DNA of 64,000 nucleotides from Palsa-504 sp963753225. Its GTDB lineage: Bacteria > Actinomycetota > Actinomycetes > Streptosporangiales > Streptosporangiaceae. The stretch spans positions 1 through 64,000 of the forward strand of contig CAVWBQ010000018.1 of NCBI GenBank assembly GCA_963753225.1, read 5' to 3'. Within the stretch, counting starts at the first letter, position 1; each line of letters starts with the position of its first letter. Positions 23,562 to 32,368 of the stretch are shown piece by piece. The translations under genes were made by a program, and so were the position numbers. The notes under the pieces are model-generated. The model made no database searches and had not been told where the DNA came from. It worked only from the letters and a program-made list of their open reading frames with translations.

Positions 23562-24953
23562 TCAGCTGGCGAAGTCGAGCAGCGGCTGGGCCCGGCTCGG
23601 GTGACGCAGCTTGGACAGCGACTGCTTCTCGAGCTGCCTGATCCGCTCGCGGGTCAGGCCGAGGGCCCGGCCGATCTCATCCAGTGTGTGCGGGTTGCCG
23701 TCGTACAGGCCGAACCGCATCGCCATGATCGTGGCCTCGCGCGGCGTCAGCGCGTCCAGCGCCGAACGCAGCTGCTCGGCCATCAGCTGACGGTCGACGA
23801 GTTCCGAGGCCTCGGGCGCGTCGACGTCCTCGATCAGGTCGCCGATGCTGGTCTCGCCGTCCTCGCCAATGGTGGAGTCCAGGCTGATCGGCTGGCGGCT
23901 GGTACGCAGCAGCTCCTCGATCTGGTCCGGGGTCCGGTCGAGCTCGACGGCGAGTTCCTCCGGGGTGGGCTCGCGGCCCAGGCGCTGGTGCATGTCACGC
24001 TCGACCCGGCTCAGCTTGCTGAGCATCTCGAGCACGTGCACCGGCAGCCGGATGGTCCTGGCCGAGTCGGCGAAGCCACGCTGGATGGCCTGCCTGATCC
24101 ACCACATGGCGTAGGTGGAGAACTTGTAGCCCTTGGTGTAGTCGAACTTCTCGACCGCGCGGATCAGGCCGAGGTTCCCTTCCTGCACCACGTCGAGCAG
24201 GGACAGGCCGCGGTCGCTGTACTTCTTGGCCACCGACACGACTAGGCGCAGGTTCGCCTCGAGCATGTGCGCCTTGGCCCGCCGCCCGTCCTCGGCCACC
24301 AGCTCCAGATCACGCCGGAACTTCTCGTCCAGGCCGGTTGCGGTGTCCAGCTTGTGCTCGGCGAACAGGCCGGCCTCGATCCGCTTGGCGAGGTCCACCT
24401 CCTGCTCGGCCGTCAGCAGGCTGGTACGCCCGATGGACTTGAGGTAGGTGTGGACCGAGTCGCCCATGGCGGGCGTCTGGTCGTCCAGGTCAACCTCGGC
24501 AAGCTTGTCGGCATCGCTGAGCGCCGCCGCCTCCGCCTCAAGGTTCACAACGTCGGCGTCGGCCAGGTCGATATCGGCGTCCTCGGCCGGGTCAGACCCT
24601 GGAGCCGCCGCCCCGGCAGCCTGAGCAGCCTGCTTGGCGTTCCGTGCGGGCGCGGAACGCGCCTGACGGCCCTTGGAACTCCCCTTGGTCTCTGCCGGAT
24701 CGTGCTGGGCCGGACTGTGCTGGGCCAGCTCGTTGGCCAGCCGAACGCCGGCCTCGCTCAGCTCGCGCAGAATCGACCGTCCCTCGGCCGGCGTGAGTCC
24801 TGCCTGGTCAAAGGCCGTCCTCAGCTCTGCAAGAGACAGGTGACCCTGGCTTCGGCCGCGCTGAATCAGGTCATCCACCCGTGTCGTGCCTGCCTCGTCA
24901 TCCGAGTCGGCGATCCTCTCGGCTGCTGACGTAGCCATGGCCATCCGCGGCAT
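23562..24953 (-). CDS. Principal-type sigma-70 factor (HrdB/SigA-like)
   Basis: 463 residues. Region 1.1-like helices are at 25-90 (A-E-L-R-T-A-F-D-Q-A-G-L), then an acidic/Ala-rich linker, region 1.2 (V-H-T-Y-L-K-S-I-G-R) and region 2 (N-L-R-L-V-V-S-V-A-K-K-Y, D-V-V-Q-E-G-N-L-G-L-I-R, F-S-T-Y-A-M-W-W-I-R-Q-A-I). Regions 3 and 4 follow (P-R-E-A-T-I-M-A-M-R-F-G-L, helix L-D-E-I-G-R-A-L-G-L-T-R-E-R-I-R-Q-L-E). Features match the essential HrdB/SigA or a close HrdA/C/D paralogue. ATG 24953 has a strong GGAGGGAGGTG ribosome site; the in-frame start 12 codons upstream would lie before that site. Confidence 0.95.
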   Translation of the reverse strand: MPRMAMATSAAERIADSDDEAGTTRVDDLIQRGRSQGHLSLAELRTAFDQAGLTPAEGRSILRELSEAGVRLANELAQHSPAQHDPAETKGSSKGRQARSAPARNAKQAAQAAGAAAPGSDPAEDADIDLADADVVNLEAEAAALSDADKLAEVDLDDQTPAMGDSVHTYLKSIGRTSLLTAEQEVDLAKRIEAGLFAEHKLDTATGLDEKFRRDLELVAEDGRRAKAHMLEANLRLVVSVAKKYSDRGLSLLDVVQEGNLGLIRAVEKFDYTKGYKFSTYAMWWIRQAIQRGFADSARTIRLPVHVLEMLSKLSRVERDMHQRLGREPTPEELAVELDRTPDQIEELLRTSRQPISLDSTIGEDGETSIGDLIEDVDAPEASELVDRQLMAEQLRSALDALTPREATIMAMRFGLYDGNPHTLDEIGRALGLTRERIRQLEKQSLSKLRHPSRAQPLLDFAS

Positions 24954-25070
24954 GAGACACCTCCCTCCTCCTCGTAACAACGCACGCACTACTTACGTCG
25001 TTCAATTGGGTTTCCACCAAGTACCCCTCGCCGCCCCGCGTAGTCCTCAGCGGGAGACATTGTGCGGGCA

Positions 25071-26277
25071 CTAATAAATAACGTTCTCCGCCTCAGTTTG
25101 TTCCCGCCGTAGCAGCTCTTGCCTGAGCCGTACGATGTCGTGCTTCCCGCTCGGGAGCATGGGAACGGCATCGACCATTACGACCCTGCTTGGAGCAGCG
25201 TAACGCGGCAGCCGCTCGCGCACATGCAGTCGGAGCAATTCCAGGGCCGGCGGGTCGCCCGGATCGGCCGGTACCACCACCGCTACGACCCGTTCGCCCC
25301 AATCCGGGTCGGGTTGCCCCACCACCGCCGCGTCCCGGACGCCCGGGCAGGTCTGCAGCGCCGCCGCCACCTCGCCCGGGACGACCTTGTGCCCGCCGGT
25401 GTTGATGACGTCGTCCGCCCGGCCGCGCACGGCCAGCCGCCCCGCGGCGTCAAGCACGCCCAGGTCCCCGGTGCGGAACCACCCGTCAGCCGGTGCCCGC
25501 GGGCCGCCCAGGTAGCCGGAGAACAGCACCGGCCCGCTGATCCAGATCCGCCCGTCGTCGCGGACCTCGGCCCGTACGCCGTCCAGCGGGACGCCGTCGT
25601 ACACGCAGCCGCCGCAGGTCTCGGTCATACCGTAGGTCGTCACCACGGGCACGCCCGCGTCCCGCGCGCCGGCTGAGCAGGCTGGCCGGCGCGGCGGCCC
25701 CGCCCAGCAGCACGCAGGAGAAGCCGCTCAGCGGCGCGCCGGCCTGGAGGAGGAGGCGCTGGAGCTGGGTCGGAACTAGCGAGACGTGCGCGCAGCCCGA
25801 GGCGGCCAGGGTCCCGGCGCCGGCGCTGGTGGCCAGCGCCGGCTCGGTGCCGCCGACCAGCGAGCGAACCAGAACCTGCAGGCCGGCCACGTGCGTGACG
25901 GGAAGGCAGCACAGCCAGCGCTCGCCGGGCCGGGCGCCCACCCGGTCCAGCGAGGCCCGGGCCGAGTGCCGCAGCGCGGCCGCGCTCAGTTCCACCCCCT
26001 TGGACACGCCGGTGGACCCGGAGGTGCCGACGACGACCGCCGTACCTTCGGCCACTCCCTCGTGAGGTCCCGAACGGGCCGAGGTGACTCCCTCGGCGTC
26101 CTCCACCGAGCCCGGCCGGAGGGCGGCGATCAGCTCGGCGAGCCGCGCGGGCGGCAGCCCGGCGTCGAGCGGCGCGATGGCGGGGCCGCTGCCGTCGAGC
26201 GCCGCCGCCAGCAACTCGACCAGCCGCGGGGTCGCGCGCTCGACCAGGACCGCGCGCAAAGGACGCAACGTCACCAA
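25071..26277 (-). pseudogene. menE: o-Succinylbenzoate-CoA ligase, one-base frameshift
   Basis: Acyl-CoA synthetase family enzyme that activates o-succinylbenzoate in menaquinone synthesis. The 5' frame (26277 to ~25670) contains the P-loop V-V-G-T-S-G-S-T-G-V-S-K-G and L-L-G-G-A-A-A-P-A-S-L-L. The continuation V-V-T-T-Y-G-M-T-E-T-C-G-G, G-W-F-R-T-G-D-L-G, G-R-A-D-D-V-I-N-T-G-G-H-K-V and P-S-G-K-H-D is in another frame ending at 25071. One extra G near 25670 explains the shift; without it the link reads L-L-S-R-A-R-D-A-G-V-P-V. The otherwise perfect conservation makes a sequencing error or very recent mutation likely. menC and menD are adjacent on the other strand. Confidence 0.88.
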
Positions 26278-26282
26278 GACCT

Positions 26283-26494
26283 CCGGAGGATGCGCCGGCC
26301 TTCAGGCCGGGGAGGAATCCGGCGCCCCGCGAAGTGGGGCAGGGAAAACAACTGCGGGTACGGCGTGGCTCCCGCGATGCCTGCGGAGCTGGCGTCAGAC
26401 ATTCCGGGTCCTCCCGGGTGCGGCCGGCTGTGAAACAGGAACCCCAGCCGGTGACGGCCGGAATCCCCGTCCTTCAGAGCGGGGAGTAGTCAAG
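26283..26494 (+). ncRNA. IS200/IS605 right-end / omega-RNA-like sequence without tnpB
   Basis: A run of stable hairpins: CCGGCC-TTCA-GGCCGG (26295-26310), GCCCC/GGGGC (26324-26340) and a final CCCCG/CGGGG stem (26465-26484) followed by GAGTAGTCAAG. The ending GAATCCCCGTCCTTCAGAGC plus GGGGAG closely resembles what I recall of the right ends of actinobacterial IS200/IS605 elements, where the tnpB omega-RNA scaffold lies. No tnpB or tnpA frame is present between menE and menC, so this is either a relic or a solo structured RNA. The identification rests on memory of the family. Confidence 0.5.
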
Positions 26495-26827
26495 ATCGTT
26501 AAGGTTAGAAACGCTACGCTTACACTGAGGGGTTGCGAGTGACCGGATGGCAGCCGTTTGCCTCGGAACGAGGAGAGGATGCTTCCTGTATCTTTCTCGG
26601 ACCGTGCAGATCGCTATAAGAAGCCCGGACGCGCGAACGTACCTCGCTCTGAAACCCGTATCGAAGTGCCGGACGTCCCCCTTGCCCTGTGATCATTCTC
26701 ACGCCCTGTCACCCATGACACAGACGGGCCATCTGACCAGACCGCTTCTCCTGCGGGTCCCGGCTTCCTCCGTCGCAGAGCCCCTCGCACCCCATGCGCC
26801 TCCAGCGCACCGCCACCGCGGCGGGTC

Positions 26828-26883
26828 CAGATCATCGCGGACATCTGCCTGGGCTCTGCGGGGGGTAGATGTCCACGATCATG
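26828..26883. repeat. Dispersed palindrome, copy 4 (degenerate)
   Basis: Left arm 26828-26848 and right arm 26865-26883 pair over ~17 of 19 positions (core GGACATCT / AGATGTCC), and the right end reads CACGATCATG as in copy 3. It lies immediately upstream of menC, within 14 bp of its start. Between this hairpin and the omega-RNA-like sequence (26495-26827) I see no gene. Confidence 0.5.
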
Positions 26884-26896
26884 AAAGTCGGCCGCT

Positions 26897-27853
26897 ATGA
26901 GCGGGGAACTGAAGGCGATGCTCGGTGGGCTGCGGGCGTTCGCGATCCCGATGCCGGTGAGGTTCCGGGGGATCACGGTGCGCGAGGGGGCGCTGATCGA
27001 AGGGCCGGCCGGGTGGGGAGAGTTCTCGCCGTTCGCGGAGTACGGGCCGAAGGAAAGCGCCCGGTGGCTGGCCAGCGCGGTCGAGTCCGCGACGCTGGGG
27101 TGGCCCGCGCCGGCCAGGGACCGGATCCCGGTGAACGTGACCGTGCCGGCGGTCGGGCCCGAGCAGGCCGCCGCGATCGTGGGCCGGTCGGGCTGCCGGA
27201 CCGCCAAGGTCAAGGTGGCCGAGCGCGGCCAGGCCGAGGCTGAGGACATCGAGCGGGTCGAGGCCGTCCGGGACGCGCTCGGCCCGGGCGGCAGGATCAG
27301 GGTGGACGCGAACGGCGCGTGGGAACCCGGGCAGGCGGCCCGGATGCTGCGGCGGCTGGCCCGGTTCGGGCTCGAGTACGCCGAGCAGCCCTGCGCCACC
27401 CTGGACGAGATGGCCGAGCTGCGTCGACATATCGATATCCCGGTCGCCGCCGACGAGTCGATCCGCCGGGCCGAGGACCCGCTGCGGGTGCGCGCCGCGG
27501 GCGCGGCCGACATCGTGATGCTGAAGGTCCAGCCGCTCGGCGGGGTCCGCGCCGCGCTGGCGATCGCGGAGGCCTGCGGTCTGCCCGTCGTGGTGTCGAG
27601 CGCGGTGGACACCTCGGTGGGGCTGGCCGCCGGGGTGGCGCTGGCGGCGGCGCTCCCCGACCTGCGTTACGCCTGCGGGCTGGGCACCATGTCGCTGCTC
27701 GCCGGGGACGTGACGGCCGCCCCGCTGAGGCCCGAGGCGGGATCGCTGCCGGTCCGCCGGCCGGCCGTCGACCCCGGTGAGCTGGCCCGCTGGGAGACCG
27801 ACCCGGGCCCCTGGCGGGAGCGGGCCATGGCGGCCGCCAGGTACCTGCCGTGA
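26897..27853 (+). CDS. menC: o-Succinylbenzoate synthase
   Basis: 318-residue enolase-superfamily enzyme that dehydrates SHCHC to o-succinylbenzoate in menaquinone biosynthesis. The catalytic set is visible: Lys104/Lys106 in T-A-K-V-K-V, metal ligands Asp137 (R-V-D-A-N-G), Glu163 (Y-A-E-Q-P) and Asp186 (A-A-D-E-S-I), and the second base Lys210 (V-M-L-K-V-Q). Length fits the short actinobacterial MenC type. ATG 26897 follows a hairpin; a weak purine-rich site precedes it. It overlaps menD by GTGA, so the two are coupled. Confidence 0.95.
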   Translation: MSGELKAMLGGLRAFAIPMPVRFRGITVREGALIEGPAGWGEFSPFAEYGPKESARWLASAVESATLGWPAPARDRIPVNVTVPAVGPEQAAAIVGRSGCRTAKVKVAERGQAEAEDIERVEAVRDALGPGGRIRVDANGAWEPGQAARMLRRLARFGLEYAEQPCATLDEMAELRRHIDIPVAADESIRRAEDPLRVRAAGAADIVMLKVQPLGGVRAALAIAEACGLPVVVSSAVDTSVGLAAGVALAAALPDLRYACGLGTMSLLAGDVTAAPLRPEAGSLPVRRPAVDPGELARWETDPGPWRERAMAAARYLP

Positions 27854-29544
27854 ACCCGGCGACCGCGTTCGGCGTCACGTTCAGCGACGAGCTGGTCAGG
27901 TGCGGGCTGCGCGAGGTGGTGCTGGCACCCGGGTCGCGCAGCACGCCGCTGGCGATGGCGTTCTACGAAGCGGCGCGGCAGCAGCGGCTGCGGCTGCACG
28001 TCCGGATCGACGAGCGCTCGGCCTCGTTCACCGCGCTCGGCCTGGCCAAGGCCAGCCGCCGTCCGGTGGCGGTGCTGTGCACCTCGGGCACGGCGGCGGC
28101 CAACTTCCACCCGGCGGTGATCGAGGCCGACGAGTCGGGCGTGCCGCTCCTCGTGCTCACCGCCGACCGCCCCGCGGAGCTGCGCGGGATCGGCGCTAAC
28201 CAGGCCATCGACCAGATCAAGCTGTACGGCGCCGCGGTGCGCTGGTTCTGCGAGGCCGGCCTGCCCGAGGCCCGGCCGGGCGCGGCCGGCTACTGGCGCT
28301 CGCTGGCCTGCCAGGCCTGGGCACACGCCGCGGGCCCCGCCGGCGGCCTGCCCGGCCCGGTCCACCTCAACCTGCAGTTCCGTGAGCCGCTGGTGCCCGG
28401 CGGGGACACTGACTGGCCAGAGTCGCTGGCCGGGCGCCCCGGCGGGCAGCCATGGACCCGTTTTCCTGACCAGGGCACGACGCGGGACGAACTCGAGCTG
28501 CCGTGGACCGAACGCGGCGTGGTCGTCTGCGGCGACGGCGACTACGACGCGCGGCCCCTGGTCGAGCTGGCCGGGCGGGCGGGCTGGCCGGTGCTCGCCG
28601 AGCCGTCGTCCGGCGCGCGCCGCGGTCCGGGCGCGCTGTCCGCCTACCAGTACCTGCTCGCGACGCCGGAGTTCGTCCGGGCGCACCAGCCCGACCTGAT
28701 CGTCTCGGCGGGCAGGCCCGGGCTCTCCCGCCCGCAGCTCGCCTTCCTCGGGAGCGGCTCGGCGCGCCGGCACGTCGTGGTCGCGCAGGGACCCGGACGC
28801 TGGGCCGACCCGCAGCGCGCGGCCACCGACGTCGCCGCGGCCGTCCGCCTCACCGGGGCCCCGGGCGGCGCTGGCCGGCTGGAGGGCTGGCTGGAGAGCT
28901 GGCAGCGGGCGGACGAGGCGGCGCGCCGCGCGGTGGACGCCGTGCTGGACGAGGACGAGAGCATGAGCGAGCCGCGGCTCGCCCGGGACCTGGCCAGCGC
29001 ACTGCCAGAAGGAGCCCTGCTGTGGTGCGGATCAAGCCAGCCCGTTCGGGACATTGATTGTGCTCTTCCTCCCCGTGCGGACCTGCAGGTGCTGGCCAGC
29101 CGCGGCACCAGCGGGATCGACGGCACCACCTCGTCGGCGATCGGCGCCGCGCTGGCTCACGGCGGCCCGGCGTTCGCCCTGATCGGGGACCTGACGTTCC
29201 TGCACGACGCGGCGGGCCTGGCCCTCGGCCCTGACGAGCCGCGTCCGGACCTGTGCCTGGTCGTGGTCAACAACGACGGCGGCGGCATCTTCTCCGCTCT
29301 GGAGCAGGCCGCGTTCCCTGGCCCGTTCGAGCGGCTGTTCGGCACCCCGCACGGCACCGGCCTGGACCACCTGGCCGCCGCGTTCGGCCTGCCCTACCAG
29401 CGGCTCGAGCAGCCGGGCGACCTTGCCAAGGCGCTGCAGGGCACCGGCCTGCGGATCGTGGAGGCTCAGACCAGCCGGCCGGCGGGCACCGGGCTCCGGG
29501 CCAGGCTGCGCGCCGCGGCCGCCGCGGCCATCCGCGGGATCTAG
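27850..29544 (+). CDS. menD: SEPHCHC synthase
   Basis: 564-residue thiamine-diphosphate enzyme joining isochorismate and 2-oxoglutarate to SEPHCHC in menaquinone synthesis. N-terminal block: E-L-V-R-C-G-L-R-E-V-V-L-A-P-G-S-R-S-T-P-L; ThDP-activating Glu in R-I-D-E-R-S-A-S-F; then T-S-G-T-A-A-A-N-F-H-P-A-V and L-T-A-D-R-P. The ThDP/Mg motif near the C-terminus is G-D-L-T-F-L-H-D with V-V-V-N-N-D-G-G-G-I-F. Start GTG within the menC stop. Length normal, no defects. Confidence 0.97.
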   Translation: MNPATAFGVTFSDELVRCGLREVVLAPGSRSTPLAMAFYEAARQQRLRLHVRIDERSASFTALGLAKASRRPVAVLCTSGTAAANFHPAVIEADESGVPLLVLTADRPAELRGIGANQAIDQIKLYGAAVRWFCEAGLPEARPGAAGYWRSLACQAWAHAAGPAGGLPGPVHLNLQFREPLVPGGDTDWPESLAGRPGGQPWTRFPDQGTTRDELELPWTERGVVVCGDGDYDARPLVELAGRAGWPVLAEPSSGARRGPGALSAYQYLLATPEFVRAHQPDLIVSAGRPGLSRPQLAFLGSGSARRHVVVAQGPGRWADPQRAATDVAAAVRLTGAPGGAGRLEGWLESWQRADEAARRAVDAVLDEDESMSEPRLARDLASALPEGALLWCGSSQPVRDIDCALPPRADLQVLASRGTSGIDGTTSSAIGAALAHGGPAFALIGDLTFLHDAAGLALGPDEPRPDLCLVVVNNDGGGIFSALEQAAFPGPFERLFGTPHGTGLDHLAAAFGLPYQRLEQPGDLAKALQGTGLRIVEAQTSRPAGTGLRARLRAAAAAAIRGI

Positions 29545-29564
29545 CCCGCCCGGCCGCGCCGGGA

Positions 29565-29586
29565 CGGTACATCCCTGGATGTACCG
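29565..29586. promoter_or_regulatory. Palindromic site CGGTACATCC-CT-GGATGTACCG
   Basis: Perfect 10-bp arms with a 2-bp centre, ~20 bp after menD and ~60 bp before the IS that split the histidine-kinase leader. A related site stands at 33023-33042 before the ABC exporter genes. This is the symmetry expected of a NarL/LuxR-type response regulator, so it is probably the original autoregulatory site of the kinase operon, now cut off by the IS. Confidence 0.5.
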
Positions 29587-29641
29587 GCCCTGCGACCACG
29601 GGCGGACGCGGGAAACCCGCGATCGGGATTACTGTCGGAGT

Positions 29642-31120
29642 ATGCCGCTCATGTTTCCGAGTTAGGCGGCTTCGGGCTCGCTGGTCAATGTGCTGCTGGT
29701 GATTTGCGGGGGCTCGTGGCGACCTGGGCTGATGGCGTTTATTCGGGCGTCGGTGAGCGCGGCGCGGAGGGCGGCGTGCATGTCGGCGGGCGAGGGGGTG
29801 GCCTTGGTCCGGTACCAGGGGCAGCGGCTGCGGCGGCCGGCGATCGCGGCGGCGGGGTCGCAGGAGATCGCGTACCAGGTGATCATCAGGGACTGGATCA
29901 GGAAGGTGAACGGGACGGTTCTCTCGACGGCTTTCAGGGTGCGGTTGCAGGCGTCGCCGGCGCCGGTGAGCTGCTTGCCGGCGGCGTTGGAGGGCTCGAT
30001 GGGCCACCGCCAGGAGTACCGCTCGATGGCCGCTTCCGGGCTCAGGCTGACATCGAGTGTGAAGATGCCCAGGTCATACGGTTTTTTCGAGTCCGGGTCG
30101 CGCATCAGGACGAGCTGGCCGGGCGCGGACTTGAAGCTGCCGTGCCACAGGCCCGGGAAAGCGGCGGCCTGCACCTTCTGCTCCTTGCCGTAGATCCGGA
30201 CGGTCGCGTCCGTCCAGTCCGCGGCCAGCGCGGCCTCCGCGCAGGTGCCGATCCGGTCTCCCTTCTCCCTGGGCCGGCCCCGCTTGCCGGTCGGCGGCGG
30301 CTTCGGGCCGGAGATCACCGCGCTGGACGGCAGCCGCGTCGTCCACGTGGTGCCCTCGATGACCAGGGACTTGCCGTGGAAGGCGGCGTCCCCGGTGCCG
30401 TGCACGCCCCGGCCCGGGAACGCCCCCGCCAGGACTTCCAGCATGTCAGCGGCCAGTTCCACCTGGGAGGCGGTGCCCTTGCCGCGCCACAGCCGGAACA
30501 GCACCGGCAGCGCCACCGGGGACGGGCAGCACGCCAGCTTCACCACCAGGGCCGCGATCACCCAGGTGTTCCCGAACGCGGTCTTCTTCCCGCCCTGCGC
30601 GGCGCCGTCATACGCCCACCGGGCCTCAGCCACGCGCTTTCCCCATCTCCTGAAGAAGGTCCCGTCCACCGCCACTATCAGCGGATCGCCCTCGCTGAGC
30701 AGGTGCTTCACGATCAGCCGCGCCACCGCCAGGCCGAGCACGTCCGGGTCCCACCGGGCCGCGGCGAACAACCAGCAGGCCCGCCGCCACCGATGCCCGA
30801 TCCCCGCCGCGGCCGCCATCCCCGTCACCGTGCCCCGGTCGGCCAGGATCAGCCCGCACGCCAGCACCATGAACAGCCGGTGCGTCGACCGGCGCGCGAA
30901 CACCGGCGCCAGCTCTTCCAGCAGCTCACGCCACTCCCGCGGCATGGGTAGGCTCTCACCAGGCAGCATCGGCGGACACTCCGGGCAATCGGTGGTGTGT
31001 TTAGCACCGCTGATGCTGCCGTATCACCCCTTCACCGGCAAACCACCCGCGCCACGGCACCGTGCCGTCACCCAGACCAGCCGGGAACCTCACCGCGAAA
31101 CTCGGAAACACGAGATGCCG
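29642..31120. mobile_element. Insertion sequence (DDE, IS701-like) with 6-bp target duplication
   Basis: Element at 29648-31114 (1467 bp). Its ends are imperfect inverted repeats: left CTCATGTTTCCGAGTT, right complement CTCGTGTTTCCGAGTT, with similarity continuing to GCGG. It is flanked by ATGCCG at 29642-29647 and 31115-31120. The duplicated hexamer contains the start codon of the downstream histidine kinase. One transposase is carried on the minus strand. Confidence 0.85.
29662..30969 (-). CDS. DDE transposase, IS701-like
   Basis: 435 residues. Catalytic candidates are V-A-V-D-G-T-F-F-R-R-W (first Asp), G-D-A-A-F-H-G-K (second Asp) and W-P-I-E-P-S-N-A-A-G-K (Glu), the spacing of DDE_5/IS701-type transposases. 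The insert T-G-K-R-G-R-P-R-E-K-G-D-R is a basic DNA-binding loop typical of this group. It fills the element between the inverted repeats and is intact. The IS family assignment is from memory; IS4-superfamily membership is safer. Confidence 0.9.
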   Translation of the reverse strand: MLPGESLPMPREWRELLEELAPVFARRSTHRLFMVLACGLILADRGTVTGMAAAAGIGHRWRRACWLFAAARWDPDVLGLAVARLIVKHLLSEGDPLIVAVDGTFFRRWGKRVAEARWAYDGAAQGGKKTAFGNTWVIAALVVKLACCPSPVALPVLFRLWRGKGTASQVELAADMLEVLAGAFPGRGVHGTGDAAFHGKSLVIEGTTWTTRLPSSAVISGPKPPPTGKRGRPREKGDRIGTCAEAALAADWTDATVRIYGKEQKVQAAAFPGLWHGSFKSAPGQLVLMRDPDSKKPYDLGIFTLDVSLSPEAAIERYSWRWPIEPSNAAGKQLTGAGDACNRTLKAVERTVPFTFLIQSLMITWYAISCDPAAAIAGRRSRCPWYRTKATPSPADMHAALRAALTDARINAISPGRHEPPQITSSTLTSEPEAA

Positions 31121-32368
31121 GCGATGAGCCAGAAAATGAGCCCGGTGATGAGCACTGCCGGGAACACCGCCGCGGGGCCGCGCCCGCCGCTCGCGGACCG
31201 GCTGACCCCGGCGCAGTGGCTGGCGGTCGACGCCGCGGCCGCGGTCCTCGTCGCCCTGTGGGTGGTGTTCGACCTGCGCCTGCGGCACGGCTTCCGGTTC
31301 GAGCTGCCGGAGGCCTGGTTCGGCGCGCTGGGCGCGGCGGTGACCCTCCCGGTGGCGGTGCGGCGGATCTGGCCGATCCCGGTGCTGGCCGTGGTGACCA
31401 CCGCGGTGGCCGCGCTGACCGCGCTCGGCCGCGCCGAGCTCGACATGGACATCATGCTCGGCATGGCGATCTACACGGTGGCGGTGACCTCTCGCCGCCC
31501 GGGCGCGGTAGCCGCGCTGGTGGGTACCGAGACCGTGCTCATCTGCGGGCTCATCGCCGCGTCGGCCGGGGCGCACGGCCCGGCCGACACCGCGCACAGC
31601 CTGCTGGCCGCCGGGGCGCTGTGGTTCGTCGGCGACGGCGTGCGGGAGCGCCGGCGCTACCTGGCCGCCTGCCGGGAGCAGGACGCCCGGCGTCAGGCAG
31701 AGCACGGGCGGCTGGCGGTCCGCGAGGAGCGGGTCAGGATCGCCAGGGAGCTGCACGACGTGGTGGCCCACACGCTGAGCGTGGTCACCTTCCAGGCCGG
31801 GGTCGGCCGCAAGATCGGCGCGACCCGGCCCGCGGAGGCGCTGCTGGCCCTGCGGGCCGTCGAGGTGACAGGCCGGAGCGCGCTTGAGGAACTGCGGCGC
31901 ATCCTTGGCCTGCTGCGTGATGACGACGCCGAGGCGCCGAGCCTGGTGCCCGCCCCGGGGGTTGGTGACCTCGGGGAACTGGCCCGCACCGTGCGGGCCG
32001 CCGGGATACCGGTCGCGCTGGCCGTCACCGGCGAGGTGGCGGCGCTGCCGCCCGCCGCCTCGCTGACCGTGTACCGCATCGTCCAGGAGGCGCTGACCAA
32101 CGTGGTCAAGCACGCGCCCGGCGCGCAGGCCACGGTCCGGGTGCAGGCCGGCCGGGACGGAGTGCTGATCACGGTGGACAACGGCCGCGGGACCGGCGGC
32201 CCGGCTAGCTCGCCTCCAGAGGTCGCCCGGCACGGCCTCGTCGGCATGACCGAGCGTGCCGCGGCGTTCGGCGGCACGCTGGACGCGGGCCCCGTCGCGG
32301 GCGGCGGGTTCCAGGTGACGGCCTTCCTGCCCCTGCCCGGCCAGCCCCGGGTCGGACGGGTCGCGTGA
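31115..32368 (+). CDS. Histidine kinase (HisKA_3, DesK/NarX-like)
   Basis: 417-residue membrane sensor kinase. About five or six hydrophobic spans (residues 35-175) without a large extracellular domain, a short coiled region, then the H-box E-R-V-R-I-A-R-E-L-H-D-V-V-A-H with phospho-acceptor His214, the N-box V-Q-E-A-L-T-N-V-V-K-H-A and the G-box H-G-L-V-G-M-T-E-R. It forms a two-component pair with the response regulator overlapping its stop by GTGA. The ATG at 31115 lies in the IS target duplication, so native promoter and ribosome site are now 1.47 kb upstream; in-frame ATGs at codons 4, 8 and 12 could serve from an IS-borne or internal promoter. Confidence 0.93.
   Translation: MPAMSQKMSPVMSTAGNTAAGPRPPLADRLTPAQWLAVDAAAAVLVALWVVFDLRLRHGFRFELPEAWFGALGAAVTLPVAVRRIWPIPVLAVVTTAVAALTALGRAELDMDIMLGMAIYTVAVTSRRPGAVAALVGTETVLICGLIAASAGAHGPADTAHSLLAAGALWFVGDGVRERRRYLAACREQDARRQAEHGRLAVREERVRIARELHDVVAHTLSVVTFQAGVGRKIGATRPAEALLALRAVEVTGRSALEELRRILGLLRDDDAEAPSLVPAPGVGDLGELARTVRAAGIPVALAVTGEVAALPPAASLTVYRIVQEALTNVVKHAPGAQATVRVQAGRDGVLITVDNGRGTGGPASSPPEVARHGLVGMTERAAAFGGTLDAGPVAGGGFQVTAFLPLPGQPRVGRVA

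Noticed and set aside
29704..30951. Plus-strand frame opposite the IS transposase
   Set aside because: Low-complexity Gly/Arg/Val translation, no start signal, entirely antisense to a well-supported transposase.
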